From Siphonodentalium dalli (taxonomy: Eukaryota > Mollusca > Scaphopoda > Gadilida > Siphonodentaliidae), in assembly GCA_032622095.1 (NCBI GenBank), contig CP136067.1, positions 73,744,705 through 73,808,704 of the forward strand: a DNA stretch of 64,000 nt, read 5' to 3'. Below, in pieces: positions 22,629 through 32,839 of the stretch. Below the pieces are notes generated by a model. The model was not told the DNA's origin. It worked only from the letters and a program-made list of their open reading frames with translations, and ran no database searches. Within the stretch, counting starts at the first letter, position 1; the number at the start of each line of letters is the position of its first letter. Both the position numbers and the translations under genes were made by a program.

Positions 22629-23245
22629 TGTTGTAGCATACAGGCCCCACTGGACGTACGTATCTGGTCGGTTGCCAAAGAACTCCCAAATCCCCAAGCT
22701 GGTGTTAATGATCTATTTTTGTGTTCGCGTAACTACTTTTATTCTTTTGCGCCATCATTGGTCAACGGATTCCGTTGAGTACTGACATTGGTTAACGGAT
22801 CCGTTCAGGCTGGTCCGATTCCGTTCTATGACGTGATTGGTCATCGGCTCGCCAACGGATCCGTTTATTAATGTCATTGGTCACCGGATTTCGGCAAAAC
22901 ATATAAATTGGGTTCTTCAACCCAACTCGGGATCATTAGTAAATTGTCCATCACTCTTGCCAGTTGCAACCGAAACTCACTGAATATCTAACTTGTGGGG
23001 AAATCAGTTCAACGGAATCAACTTAAAGGTGCACACATGTGGATATTTATCTAACTTGGGGAAAATCCGTTCAACGGAATTAAGTTAATGATGCATATGT
23101 AGAAATCCGTTCAACGGGAAGTAACTGGGGAAATCCGTTCAACGGGAAGTAACTCCATATTATATTTTGTACGCCATATATACATCCACTGAATTACTTT
23201 TGGAAAGAATAAATTTCATCAACGTGATAAAAATGGACTCATTAC
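22629..23245 (+). mobile_element. LTR-like promoter/polyA module (solo or partial, fossil)
   Basis: Begins near TGTTGTAGCATACAGG. It carries four ATTGG (inverted CCAAT) boxes, a TATAAA at 22,902-22,907 and a stretch with repeated GAAATCCGTTCAACGG. An AATAAA lies at 23,208-23,213, and a candidate edge near TTACTTGGCAAGTGATCCCG could be a primer-binding-site-like boundary. The promoter-then-polyA order is that of an LTR, but no partner LTR and no retroelement coding region is visible, so it would be a solo or partial copy. Alternatives are a host promoter or a nonautonomous element. It begins just outside the palindrome's right edge. Confidence 0.35.
22757..22907 (+). promoter_or_regulatory. 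Four CCAAT-type boxes and a TATA box
   Basis: ATTGG occurs at 22,757, 22,787, 22,836 and 22,876, each within ATTGGT(C/T)A and each followed by a CGG-containing ACGGAT or CGGA element. TATAAA follows at 22,902. Regularly spaced inverted CCAAT boxes upstream of a TATA box are typical of NF-Y-dependent promoters. The transcript would run rightward toward the AATAAA at 23,208. Confidence 0.5.
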
Positions 23246-23437
23246 TTGGCAAGTGATCCCGTGGCCCACCAAATCGGCCACGGCCCAGATATCCACCCGG
23301 GGAATTGTGACCCACGCCACACAGTGAGCAGCTCCCAGCAAAGAGATCATTAACACCACCAGGTGTATACTGTCGGCCAAATTATAGAATTCCATGGTCC
23401 TATGTAGGTTTTATAAATAGATAATTGTTTTTTCCAG

Positions 23438-23599
23438 TTATTTTGGGACGCGTTAAAATTGTACCGCGACCCCGATCCCGGTAAAAGCTGTAGTTGGAAT
23501 GTCGAAGTTCGTGAAAGTTCTATTGACTATGCCGATGATTTGAGAAGCTTTATTGTTTTAGGATATTGTGGAAAAACTAATCTGGCCGTGTCAAATTGA
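23438..23599 (+). other. 53-codon open frame after a splice-acceptor-like site
   Basis: TTTTTTCCAG at 23,428-23,437 is followed by a frame reading LFWDALKLYRDPDPGKSC and ending NLAVSN-stop. Composition is protein-like and the frame begins exactly after the acceptor-like site, so it could be a terminal exon or exon relic. I recognise no family and see no clear polyA signal close by. Confidence 0.2.
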
Positions 23600-23854
23600 G
23601 CTATAGCGATGGGATATCTCGAAGGACAACACATTTCGCGTTTTCGTGGGGTGTGTATTCGCTGGATGTCTTATAGTTGCAGTATATAACTACATGTATT
23701 ATGACGCGTTAATTGCGTTCGATGTTTAGGTATGAACAATGGCTGGGTCATGCAAACTTGAAGATTTTATGGCGGGAACACCAGCTGGGAACACAATTTT
23801 TTATCCGCATTTAGAAGCTTTCTGGTTTGGTGAATGAAAAACATGCAGTAATAA

Positions 23855-24169
23855 TGCGTCACTCTCACCAAAAAAAGTGCTGAAGGGTACACAGGGTTTG
23901 AAAATATGCTGAAGTGTACAAAGGGTTTGTGATCGGCACGAACACCATTACATACATTGTGTTTATGAAGGTCTGGCGCCCATTAGCAGTTTGTTTTCAG
24001 TACATTTTAATATTCATTGGAACGTAAACAATAATTCTCTGACAGAAATCATGGCAGATACGAACACTGGATGTCCTTTATAATGACATTTCAAACCCTG
24101 TGTACCCTTCAGCACATTTTGAAAATCCTATGTACCCTTCAGCACTTTTTTTGGTGAGTGACCCCTTCA
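23855..24169. mobile_element. 315-bp deletion-derived MITE with 10-bp target duplication
   Basis: The ends carry doubled inverted modules, AGTGCTGAAGGGTACACAGG at the left and its reverse complement at the right, plus CTCACCAAAAAAAG. GCAGTAATAA flanks it on both sides (23,845-23,854 and 24,170-24,179). The interior matches, inverted, the two ends of the 1.8 kb copy at 42,611-44,409, with about 1.5 kb of interior missing. A 10-bp target duplication fits a MULE-type element. Confidence 0.8.
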
Positions 24170-24184
24170 GCAGTAATAAGCCGT

Positions 24185-24315
24185 ATATTTTTGTAATAAT
24201 TTGAAGGATTAGTTGTTTTAACGGAATTCATGTAACCAATATATTTTATATTATAATTTATATTTATGGCTAATAATATGATCTTGGTGGTGTTACCATT
24301 TCTGACTATGGTTTT
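24185..24315 (+). repeat. Stray end of the block nested in the palindrome arms
   Basis: TAATAATTTGAAGGATTA through CTATGGTTTTCTTGT matches 4,070-4,205 and stops at the same base where the block stops in the arms. It therefore marks a real element end. The MITE at 23,855-24,169 sits immediately before it. Confidence 0.7.
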
Positions 24316-24463
24316 CTTGTACAACCTGTTTACATGTGTAGTGTTCCAGTAGCGCTGGGATAAAGTCTTCCCGCGCATGGCATTTTGGTATCTCTGTTAT
24401 CGATTTTCTAACGGAAAACCACCGGTGACACATATGCACGGTTTTACTGAGAATGGACCAGCA

Positions 24464-24840
24464 ATAAAACCAAGAGGATTTGTTGTCATGCAGGTGCCGG
24501 GTGGGTGGAGATATCATGCCCGGCCTGGGCATCTGCACCCCCCACCCAAACCTTTACTCAAACAACGATTTCTCTGAAGTTAATTTCTCGCAGTTTCATG
24601 ACTATATAAAAAAAATAAGCAATAAAACCATAATATGATTTTTTGTATGTAGGTGCTGGGTGGTGGGGGAGATATCCTGGCCTGGACATCTCCTCCCAAA
24701 CCCTGAATAAAAACAACTTTTTCTCGGAAGAAGTACATTTTTCATCGTTTCATGCGTATAGAAAGCAAAATAAGCAATAAAACCAGAAGAGGATGTTTTG
24801 TCATATAGGTGGGGGTGGAGGTGGGGAGATACCTACCCTG
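24464..24840 (+). repeat. ~155-bp tandem repeat, about 2.5 copies
   Basis: Units at about 24,464, 24,618 and 24,775 share AGCAATAAAACC, a GG-rich stretch (GGTGGGGGAGATAT-type), CCTGG, and CAAACC. The array leads directly into the hairpin-ended element at 24,861. Confidence 0.75.
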
Positions 24841-24860
24841 GCGCGGACACACGAAAATAC

Positions 24861-25668
24861 GAGAGGCCGATCATGATCGGCAGATGTTAACCCATCCCTT
24901 GGCGATAGTAAACTAGAGGTGTGACTGTCCCAATGTTTTAAAAATACTAAGATGTTTCACATGTCAGTAAACATTTAGTTAAAATAATAAAATAACAGTT
25001 CCCATTGCAGGTGCACAACCCTAACCCTAATCTTAAACCTATTGACCGAAAAATGTAGGAATAAAAGCTCGGACAAAATTATGCATGTTGCAAAAATGTT
25101 CTAAGTCGAAAAAGGGGAATAACTCCACAAAAAAAAGTCGGAGAGACATCATAATCGCAGGTGCACAGGTTCCCATGGAACTAAATATCAGTGCCAAGAT
25201 TAAAAAACATTGAGCTAAAAATGTAGGAATAAAAGCTCGGACAAAATTAGGCATGTTGCAAAAAAAATTTAAGTCGAAAAAGGGGGATAACTCCACCAAA
25301 AAAATGTCGGACAGACGTCATAATCGCAGGTGCACAGGTTCCCATGGTACTAAATTTCTGTGCCAAGTTAAAAATAATTGACCTAAAAATGTAGGAATAA
25401 AAGCTCGGACAAAATTATACATGTTGCAAAAAAATTCTAAGTCGATAAAGGGGGGGATAACTCCACCAAAAAAAGTCTGACAGACGACATAATTGCAGGT
25501 GCACAGGTTCCCATGGTGGTTGATGTCTGTGCCAAGTTTCACGGATTTTGATAAAAAAAAACGACTGAGAAAAACTCCCGACAAATTTGTGTCCATGGAC
25601 GGACGGACGACAGACAAGCTGACTCCAGTATACCCCCCCTAACTTTGTTGCGGGGGGTATAATTACTA
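24861..25668 (+). mobile_element. Hairpin-ended tandem-core element A (Helentron/pearl-like)
   Basis: The 5' block is GAGAGGCCGATCATGATCGG, a palindrome shared with the element at 27,140. It is followed by about four ~165-bp units (starting near 25,007, 25,157, 25,325 and 25,495 with GCAGGTGCACA), then a GGACGGACGGACGAC tail. The 3' hairpin is TATACCCCCC against GGGGGGTATA (25,629-25,661). This architecture is that of nonautonomous Helentron-type elements and of bivalve pearl elements. Minus-strand frames of 86-99 codons repeat with the unit and are not genes. Confidence 0.65.
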
Positions 25669-26436
25669 TGATCGGAATCATAAATGAGAGTTTTTATGTT
25701 GAATTATAGAGTATACTGTTATGTACTGTTATAGACAAATGTACATAACACAACTTATTGGAATTTATTGGTCACTCGCATTTATATAAGAGAATGCACT
25801 GGTACATGATCTGTAATGCTGCACCAACACAGCCTTGAGTTAAATGTCAAAAGATGACCTGGACATGGAATACTTGGGTTAAGAGAGTCCAATTTAAGTT
25901 TACAATGATAATGTATCAAATTCTACCAACAACAGCCATCAAGATAAGAAACCTTACTGCTGACCCATTAATATCAATTATATAGCAGAGCTGTCAACAA
26001 ATCACAGACATTGTTTATGTTGAAGGCTGGCCTCTCTATTAAACCAATAACATTTATAATGACCTCAGACCATCTGTATAGCGATATACTCAGTTGAAAC
26101 TTAAAAAAAAAATTAGATACCATAGCTTTCTTTATATGCACATTGACATAAGAGACATCAGCCATATTAATAGCTAAGTAGGCATGGGATGGAATTGGTG
26201 AATTGGGTTTAATGTCACTCCAAACAAATTTACCAGTACATAACACAATATTTTGTACCGAATTAAACCAAATTTGGTGTGGTGACTCGGGATACCCTTG
26301 GCAGAGTTATAATGGTGTTAGTTCTTTAAATTTTGCTAAATTATTTTTAAAAAAATATTTTATTATTTATTTTTATTTATTTATTAATTATTTTTTTTGT
26401 AAATTTTTTGTAAAGAGTGAATATTTTTTCCAAAAA
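25669..26436. other. No gene or clear repeat seen
   Basis: About 770 bp with no convincing coding frame. A 90-codon minus-strand frame near 25,974-26,246 has no recognisable motif, and the T-rich stretch at 26,340-26,410 is simple sequence. Confidence 0.4.
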
Positions 26437-26665
26437 TGGCCATAACTCTGTTAAAAATAGTCGGATCAAATCATATTTGAACTGTCTTTTGTGCTGAGAA
26501 ATTCATATACAAAATTTGTTTCCGATCAGATAGAAAATATTTGAGTTGTCGCACCATGCGTAAAGTGTCTACGGACAGAGACAGACAGACAGACGGACGA
26601 ACGACGAGTGGTCAATCCGGACATCGACACTATGTTTACCATACTATGGTATGGTAAACATAAAA
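26437..26665 (+). mobile_element. Tail of hairpin-ended element, family B
   Basis: One core unit (GGCCATAACTCTG, then AAATTTG-TTCCGATCAGAT) is followed by an ACAGACGGACGAACGACGAG tail. It ends in the hairpin TATGTTTACCATACTATGGT / ATGGTAAACATA at 26,631-26,662. The same terminus closes the copies at 28,461 and 29,755. Confidence 0.65.
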
Positions 26666-27139
26666 ATAGATAAAAAAAATTAAAATCGAAACATTTTCAG
26701 GCCATTTCAGGACCAAAAAAAATCAAATGTGTGAAAAAAAACTATCACCTGGAAAACATTTTTATGACCATTTAAGGGTCAAACAATATCAAATGAGTGC
26801 ATTTTTTAAAATCATAATGGGGGTGGGGGGGGGGGGGGATATCATGGGACCTATAATATTTTTTATATAAGTTTTTTATTGTATTTTTGGACAGATTTGG
26901 GCCATTACTATGGTCATATATCATGAATGTGGTGTCACTTCATGAGGGCTTGCTTACTTCATATGGTGTACTTATTGACTTAAATTGGGGGGGGGACCTA
27001 TTTTAATATTATCAGCATCCTTGTCCCAAAAATTTGTGTTTCATTGTATTGGTATCTCAGAAACTCAAATACCAAATTTGGTTCCGATCAGATAAAAAAT
27101 GTTTGAGTTATCGCAGCATGGATGAATTCTAATATGAAC

Positions 27140-28468
27140 GAGAGGCCGATCACGATCGGCAGATGTTTAACCCATACCTTGGCGATAGTGATCAGCTATT
27201 TTCAGTTCTGACACGAAAATCCATAAGCCATAACTCTGTTTAAAATATAAAAAAAATGGATCAAACCCAAATTCGAAATCTATCTGTATTTTGGGCTGAG
27301 AAATTCACATACAAAATTTACATACATCTCAATAAAATGAGATATATCAGATGAAAGGTATTTCTGCTAAGTACAAGGAATGTTGAGAATTAAGGGTTCA
27401 TTTTAACCACAAAAATCCATACAAGTGAAAGGGATATAATAGAATGATTACATGAAAAATATTCAAAAGCATAAAATTGATGACAAGGGTTAACAATTTT
27501 AACTCAATAAAATTAGGTACAGGTATGTCACTGGAACACTGCATTGATATCCTAAACCAGAGAGCTGTATGGAAATACAATAAACATTAAACAACAGATG
27601 GTTCTCTGTCCAATTACACCTTCCACTGTGCCCAGGACAATATGATGGCTAAAAATAACTCTAATTTCCAATAATACAAGTTAATCTATTCTCTCTCTCA
27701 GTGCTAACTGATATCACAGGGGTTAGCTGCACTGGTTCTACATGATAAGCATAAAAATATCGAATCTGTTCAATCCTTAGATAAAAAGGGCCATAACTCG
27801 CGTATAAAAAACAGGATCTAACCCATATTCAAACTTGATCTGTATTTTGAGTTGAGAAACTCACATACCAAATTTGGTTCCTATCAGACGATAACTGGTT
27901 GAGCTATCGAAGCATGGATGAATTCTATATCAAAGGGCCATAACTCCATTAAAAATAATCTGATCAAACCCATATTCGAACTCAAATTGTATTTTAGATA
28001 GAGAAACTCACATACCAAATTTGGTTCTCATGAGATAATATTTTTTTTAGTTATCGTAGCATCCATGAATTCTAAGTCGAAAGAGGGCCATAACTCCGTA
28101 AAAAAAACTCGGATCAAACCCATATTCGAACTCGATCTGTATTTTGGGCTCTGAAACTCGCATACCAAATTTGGTTCCGATCAGATAAAAATTGTTTGAG
28201 TTATGACAGCATGCGTGAATTCGAAGTCGAAAAAGGGCCATAACTCCGTAAAAAAAACTCGGATCAAACCCATATTCGAACTCGATCTGTATTTCGGTCT
28301 GAAAAACTCATATACAAAATTTGGTTCCGATCGGATATAAAATATTTGAGTTATCGCACCATGCGTAAAGTGTCCACGGACAGACGGACGGACTGACGCA
28401 CAACGCGTGGTCAATCCGGACGTCGACATTATGTTTACCATACTATGGTATGGGTAAACATAAAAAAA
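27140..28468 (+). mobile_element. Hairpin-ended element, family B, several core units
   Basis: Opens with GAGAGGCCGATCACGATCGG (27,140), the 5' block of element A. It carries four to five ~160-170-bp units with GGCCATAACTCC, GGATCAAACCCATATTCGAAC and CCAAATTTGGTTCCGATCAG. It closes with ACGGACAGACGGACGGAC and the TATGTTTACCATACTATGG hairpin at 28,430-28,461. It shares a 5' end with family A but not the core or 3' end. The last ~520 bp lie in the tandem duplication below. Confidence 0.6.
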
Positions 28469-29238
28469 AGACATGTCGCCGCTTAGAGACACCATTTGAT
28501 CTGATTGTTTGACAATTCAAAACCGTGACCGAGAAAAGACGGATTTGTCATCTCAGGTTTAGCCTCGGTAACGCTGGTTAGCTGGACCATCGAATAATAT
28601 GGTTTAATTTCCAGTTTAAGCTCATAATATGCAAAACAATTATCGAAATTAACAAAATATATATCCCCACACACTTTATAGGTGTGACTGCTTCTCGCTT
28701 ATAAATTTTGATTAATTATAACGACGATACAGAGACACTACTGCTAAACCACTGGTCTGGCTGGACCAGGTTTAAACCAGAGATGACGAATCCGTCACTT
28801 AGACCTGTGGTTTTGGGTTTAAGCCATGGATTTAGCTGTCAAATGGTGGTTTAAACATAGAGGTTTACATATATAGACCAGGTTTAAACCTGAGATGACA
28901 AATCCTTTAAACCTGAGAGGACAAATCGGGCCAATTTCTTTGTAAAATGTTAGCATGATCAAGTCTTGTAGATTTCACAAGGTACTGAAGTACTGATGGT
29001 TAATTAGCAGTAAGGTTATGGGCAGGAATTTTGATGTAACACTGGAATTTCCTTTTATATCGCAGGCAGTATCAAACCATTTTCCATGTACATTTTAAGC
29101 ATGGGAAAAGCCATGGTCATATCATATAAACTAATCAAGAAATATAGGTTATCGAGAAATAACTTTGATAGCTATATGTGTGAGAACCAATGAGTATTCC
29201 ATGGATTGACAGCTTATGATTAAATTGTTTAGAGATAA
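27946..29238 (+). repeat. Tandem duplication, copy 1 (~1.29 kb)
   Basis: Begins near CCATTAAAAATAATCTGATC and ends at TTGTTTAGAGATA. Copy 2 follows immediately with an offset of 1,294 bp. Reading the two side by side I find only one substitution and one single-base indel. It includes the 3' part of family-B element, a palindromic-looking AAACC(A/T)GAGATGACGAAT stretch and ~600 bp of otherwise unremarkable sequence. Confidence 0.9.
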
Positions 29239-30531
29239 TCCATTAAAAATAATCTGATCAAACCCATATTCGAACTCAAATTGTATTTTAGATAGAGAAA
29301 CTCACATACCAAATTTGGTTCTCATGAGATAATATTTTTTTTAGTTATCGTAGCATCCATGAATTCTAAGTCGAAAGAGGGCCATAACTCCGTAAAAAAA
29401 ACTCGGATCAAACCCATATTCGAACTCGATCTGTATTTTGGGCTCTGAAACTCGCATACCAAATTTGGTTCCGATCAGATAAAAATTGTTTGAGTTATGA
29501 CAGCATGCGTGAATTCGAAGTCGAAAAAGGGCCATAACTCCGTAAAAAAAACTCGGATCAAACCCATATTCGAACTCGATCTGTATTTCGGTCTGAAAAA
29601 CTCATATACAAAATTTGGTTCCGATCGGATATAAAATATTTGAGTTATCGCACCATGCGTAAAGTGTCCACGGACAGACGGACGGACTGACGCACAACGC
29701 GTGGTCAATCCGGACGTCGACATTATGTTTACCATACTATGGTATGGGTAAACATAAAAAAAAGACATGTCGCCGCTTAGAGACACCATTTGATCTGATT
29801 GTTTGACAATTCAAAACCGTGACCGAGAAAAGACGGATTTGTCATCTCAGGTTTAGCCTCGGTAACGCTGGTTAGCTGGACCATCGAATAATATGGTTTA
29901 ATTTCCAGTTTAAGCTCATAATATGCAAAACAATTATCGAAATTAACAAAATATATATCCCCACACACTTTATAGGTGTGACTGCTTCTCGCTTATAAAT
30001 TTTGATTAATTATAACAACGATACAGAGACACTACTGCTAAACCACTGGTCTGGCTGGACCAGGTTTAAACCAGAGATGACGAATCCGTCACTTAGACCT
30101 GTGGTTTTGGGTTTAAGCCATGGATTTAGCTGTCAAATGGTGGTTTAAACATAGAGGTTTACATATATAGACCAGGTTTAAACCTGAGATGACAAATCCT
30201 TTAAACCTGAGAGGACAAATCGGGCCAATTTCTTTGTAAATGTTAGCATGATCAAGTCTTGTAGATTTCACAAGGTACTGAAGTACTGATGGTTAATTAG
30301 CAGTAAGGTTATGGGCAGGAATTTTGATGTAACACTGGAATTTCCTTTTATATCGCAGGCAGTATCAAACCATTTTCCATGTACATTTTAAGCATGGGAA
30401 AAGCCATGGTCATATCATATAAACTAATCAAGAAATATAGGTTATCGAGAAATAACTTTGATAGCTATATGTGTGAGAACCAATGAGTATTCCATGGATT
30501 GACAGCTTATGATTAAATTGTTTAGAGATAT
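29239..30531 (+). repeat. Tandem duplication, copy 2 (~1.29 kb)
   Basis: Near-identical to 27,946-29,238; see that entry. The differences noticed are ACAACG for ACGACG at about 30,017 and a shorter A run at about 30,239. This implies a very recent duplication, or an assembly join of two haplotypes. Confidence 0.9.
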
Positions 30532-30650
30532 CTCCAATTATTTATCTCTCAAAATAATTGAAGATATCTCAAAATATTTGAATATTACTCTAAATATTTG
30601 AAGATATCTCAAAATATTAGAATATATGATTATATGATAATTGGCCTCAC
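30532..30650. repeat. AT-rich degenerate tandem motif
   Basis: Repeats of GAAGATATCTCAAAATATTT-like units, about 25-30 bp long, four or five times. Confidence 0.5.
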
Positions 30651-30807
30651 CAGAAACCATAACTTTAGGGTAGCTGAATACCAATGGATCTCTTCAGAAG
30701 GTTTCTGTCATATTCTGGGTAAATATTATTGTTGCTCTAGTTTTTAAAAGAAACAAGGGGAAAATTGATATCCATTAACAATTAAAACTTTTCCAAGACT
30801 AAGAATT

Positions 30808-30813
30808 TTTAAT
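30808..30813 (-). terminator. Likely polyA signal of TXNL4A
   Basis: ATTAAA on the minus strand about 85 nt beyond the stop codon, within an A/T-rich 3' region. Confidence 0.45.
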
Positions 30814-30896
30814 TGAAATAGTGAATAGTTTTGGACCCCAAATACATCTTTCACATATATCCAAACAACAGTACAATCAATGAATATGTATCCTGC

Positions 30897-31325
30897 CTAA
30901 TATCTGTACTTGGTGGAATAATCTTTTGGTGAAACAACTAAACCTCTTCCTTTTCGGGCTCCTCTGTACACTGTTTCTAGGATGTCAATAAACTCCTGAA
31001 CATCTTCAATTGGCCAGTTTATTTTGTTATTGTTACCCGTTCCCAAGTCTATCATGATGTGTTTGTTTCTGTAGAAAAACATAACTGTACATGGATCGTA
31101 CAACTCATACATTTTGTTGAAGTCTGGTACCTCAGTGATATCGACTAGATAGCCCACAGCGAAGTTTTTCGTCCTCTCGGCACACTTATATAAGTTTTCA
31201 TCCATCACCATGCATGCTGGATCCCAGTCATGTCCAAATCGAATAACAACAAGGCGGTCTTCTTCGGCTAGAATTGCCTGGTCCACCTGCCAGCCATTGT
31301 TTAGATGCTGCAACATGTACGACAT
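30897..31325 (-). CDS. TXNL4A: Thioredoxin-like protein 4A (U5 snRNP 15 kDa protein, DIM1)
   Basis: A complete 142-residue protein, exactly the length of the family, from MSYMLQHLNNGWQVDQAIL to the invariant KDYSTKYRY C-terminus. It has the thioredoxin fold without the CxxC redox pair: FGHDWDPACMVMDE occupies the active-site loop, then YLVDITEVPDFNKMYELYDP with the conserved cis-proline region, and RNKHIMIDLGTGNNNKINW. The family protein is a core component of the U5 and U4/U6.U5 spliceosomal particles in the nucleus. The whole coding region is one exon. On the minus strand TTGTGTTTCAG (ending 31,359) precedes a 33-nt leader, suggesting an intron in the 5' UTR. Residues 37-58 (for example MVMDENLYKCAERTKNFAVGY) depart more from the human and fly sequences, as I remember them, than is usual for this very conserved protein. 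It may be a true single-exon gene or an expressed retrocopy. Confidence 0.95.
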   Translation of the reverse strand: MSYMLQHLNNGWQVDQAILAEEDRLVVIRFGHDWDPACMVMDENLYKCAERTKNFAVGYLVDITEVPDFNKMYELYDPCTVMFFYRNKHIMIDLGTGNNNKINWPIEDVQEFIDILETVYRGARKGRGLVVSPKDYSTKYRY

Positions 31326-31358
31326 CTTGGTTCCTTAAGATGCCAGCAACAGTTATCC
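31326..31358 (-). other. TXNL4A: 5' leader segment of TXNL4A after an acceptor-like site
   Basis: A pyrimidine-rich AATTGTGTTTCAG ends at 31,359. The 33 nt between it and the ATG would be the 3' part of a spliced 5' UTR. The upstream exon was not located. Confidence 0.45.
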
Positions 31359-31892
31359 CTGAAACACAATTACAAAATTAAGTACCTCGCAGTTTAGCCT
31401 CAGTATAACACTATATCAATGTCAGAAACTCTAGTAAATCATTTCTGGCCAACCCTGTGATATTCATCGCCCTGTTCATACCTATTCAACAAGAGAAACA
31501 CTGAAAATATAGGATTATTCTACAGCAAAATTGGTCTATTTTTATATCAGTCAGATTATTCATATGTTGAAACAAGACAGTCAATGACTGTAAAGATTAG
31601 GACTCTGAAGACCATAACAGTCAGTACTTGTCAAAATCACTCAACAAGTACAGGTACTACTAAACAAGGACGTAGCTAGAGGGTTTCTGTTGAGCAGTGA
31701 GGTGTCCACCTTTAAATTTTCAACTGAAGCAAACACACTCCCAAGTTCATAAAATTCCTTTACACATGTTGGAATTTTACAACTGATACCTCAAGCTTTC
31801 CCAACTGTTGCAAAGTTCCAACCAGCCCCTTTTTTGATGGCTGACCCCATTGAAACATATTTTAATCCAAACTGTCCATGGAGCCTACACAC

Positions 31893-32803
31893 CAGAGCTG
31901 TTAAGTTTCACGGATTGTCCGTGAGACTCCCGGATTGCCACGGCAATTCCGCAAATACGGATAACCTCCAATATCTCCCGATTCAGCAAAACCCTGCATT
32001 CAAATCCCCAAAAAAAGATGTTTTCTTATTTTTCGATTCGTGAAATTGTGGGGATTTCCCAAAATGACAGGAGATTTCCGTATTTCCAGTACCGTAACAC
32101 TCGTCAACATTGACTTATGATTTTCCCTCTGATTGAAGACTGATATTAATTGATTTTCACACTCTGGTGTTGTTATAGTATACAATACGTATAATCACAA
32201 GTGTGCAGTTGTATTGTTAGCCCCCATTGATGAACAGTTCTTAGTAACGGATTAGTGGTATGCATTGCGAACGGAACGTGGTAATTTCGTTTGCGGATAA
32301 AATTGTAAGACGGTCATTTTGTACTTTCGTTTTCACCCATTCATGTCCGGTTGTAACCTGTGTAACTCGGGTTCGTTTTTACTTATTTTAAACGAAGTTT
32401 CTGCTTCTTAAATTTTTGTAATAAGTTGTGGAATGTGTGCATTTCTTTTGGGGGTTAAACAGTAAGACGAGTCCATTTTGTAGTTTATGCCAATTTTGTA
32501 CTTTCGGTTTTGCGCATATCCGGCTGTATCCGGAGTATTTTCACTTAGTTTATACGAAGTGTCTGCTTCTTTCTCTTTAACAAATGGTGGTATCTCCCAC
32601 TCACAGCAGCTCTATTACAACTACCAACAGGACATTCATTACCATTTTATTTAGGTCTATATATTTATAAAATAAACGCAAACAAAAACTCATAAAAACT
32701 ATGTAATCTTCATCATAAAAATGTTTTTTGGAACATGAACATATTTGGGCATACCTCCCGCAAATATCTCCCGGGTTGACATTTTCAAAACTTAACAGGT
32801 CTG
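31893..32803. mobile_element. 911-bp hAT-like MITE with 8-bp target duplication
   Basis: Terminal inverted repeats CAGAGCTGTTAAGTTT (left) and AAACTTAACAGGTCTG (right) differ at one position. CTACACAC lies directly outside both ends (31,885-31,892 and 32,804-32,811). An 8-bp duplication with CAG ends is diagnostic of the hAT superfamily. No transposase is encoded; the short frames inside are not homologous to anything I know. It sits ~570 bp from the start codon of TXNL4A, in its upstream region. Confidence 0.9.
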
Positions 32804-32839
32804 CTACACACCAAAATTTGGTGACCAAATGCCATTTTT

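Noticed and set aside
24464-25640. CRISPR-like array
   Set aside because: Repeat units are ~155-170 bp, directly adjacent and degenerate, without short repeats separated by unique spacers; the genome is eukaryotic.
25039-25681. Minus-strand 86-99-codon frames resembling short membrane proteins
   Set aside because: The same hydrophobic phrase recurs once per tandem unit; they are repeat translations.
28483-28674. 63-codon minus-strand frame, duplicated at 29,777
   Set aside because: Its duplication is explained by the tandem duplication; no motif or exon signals support coding.
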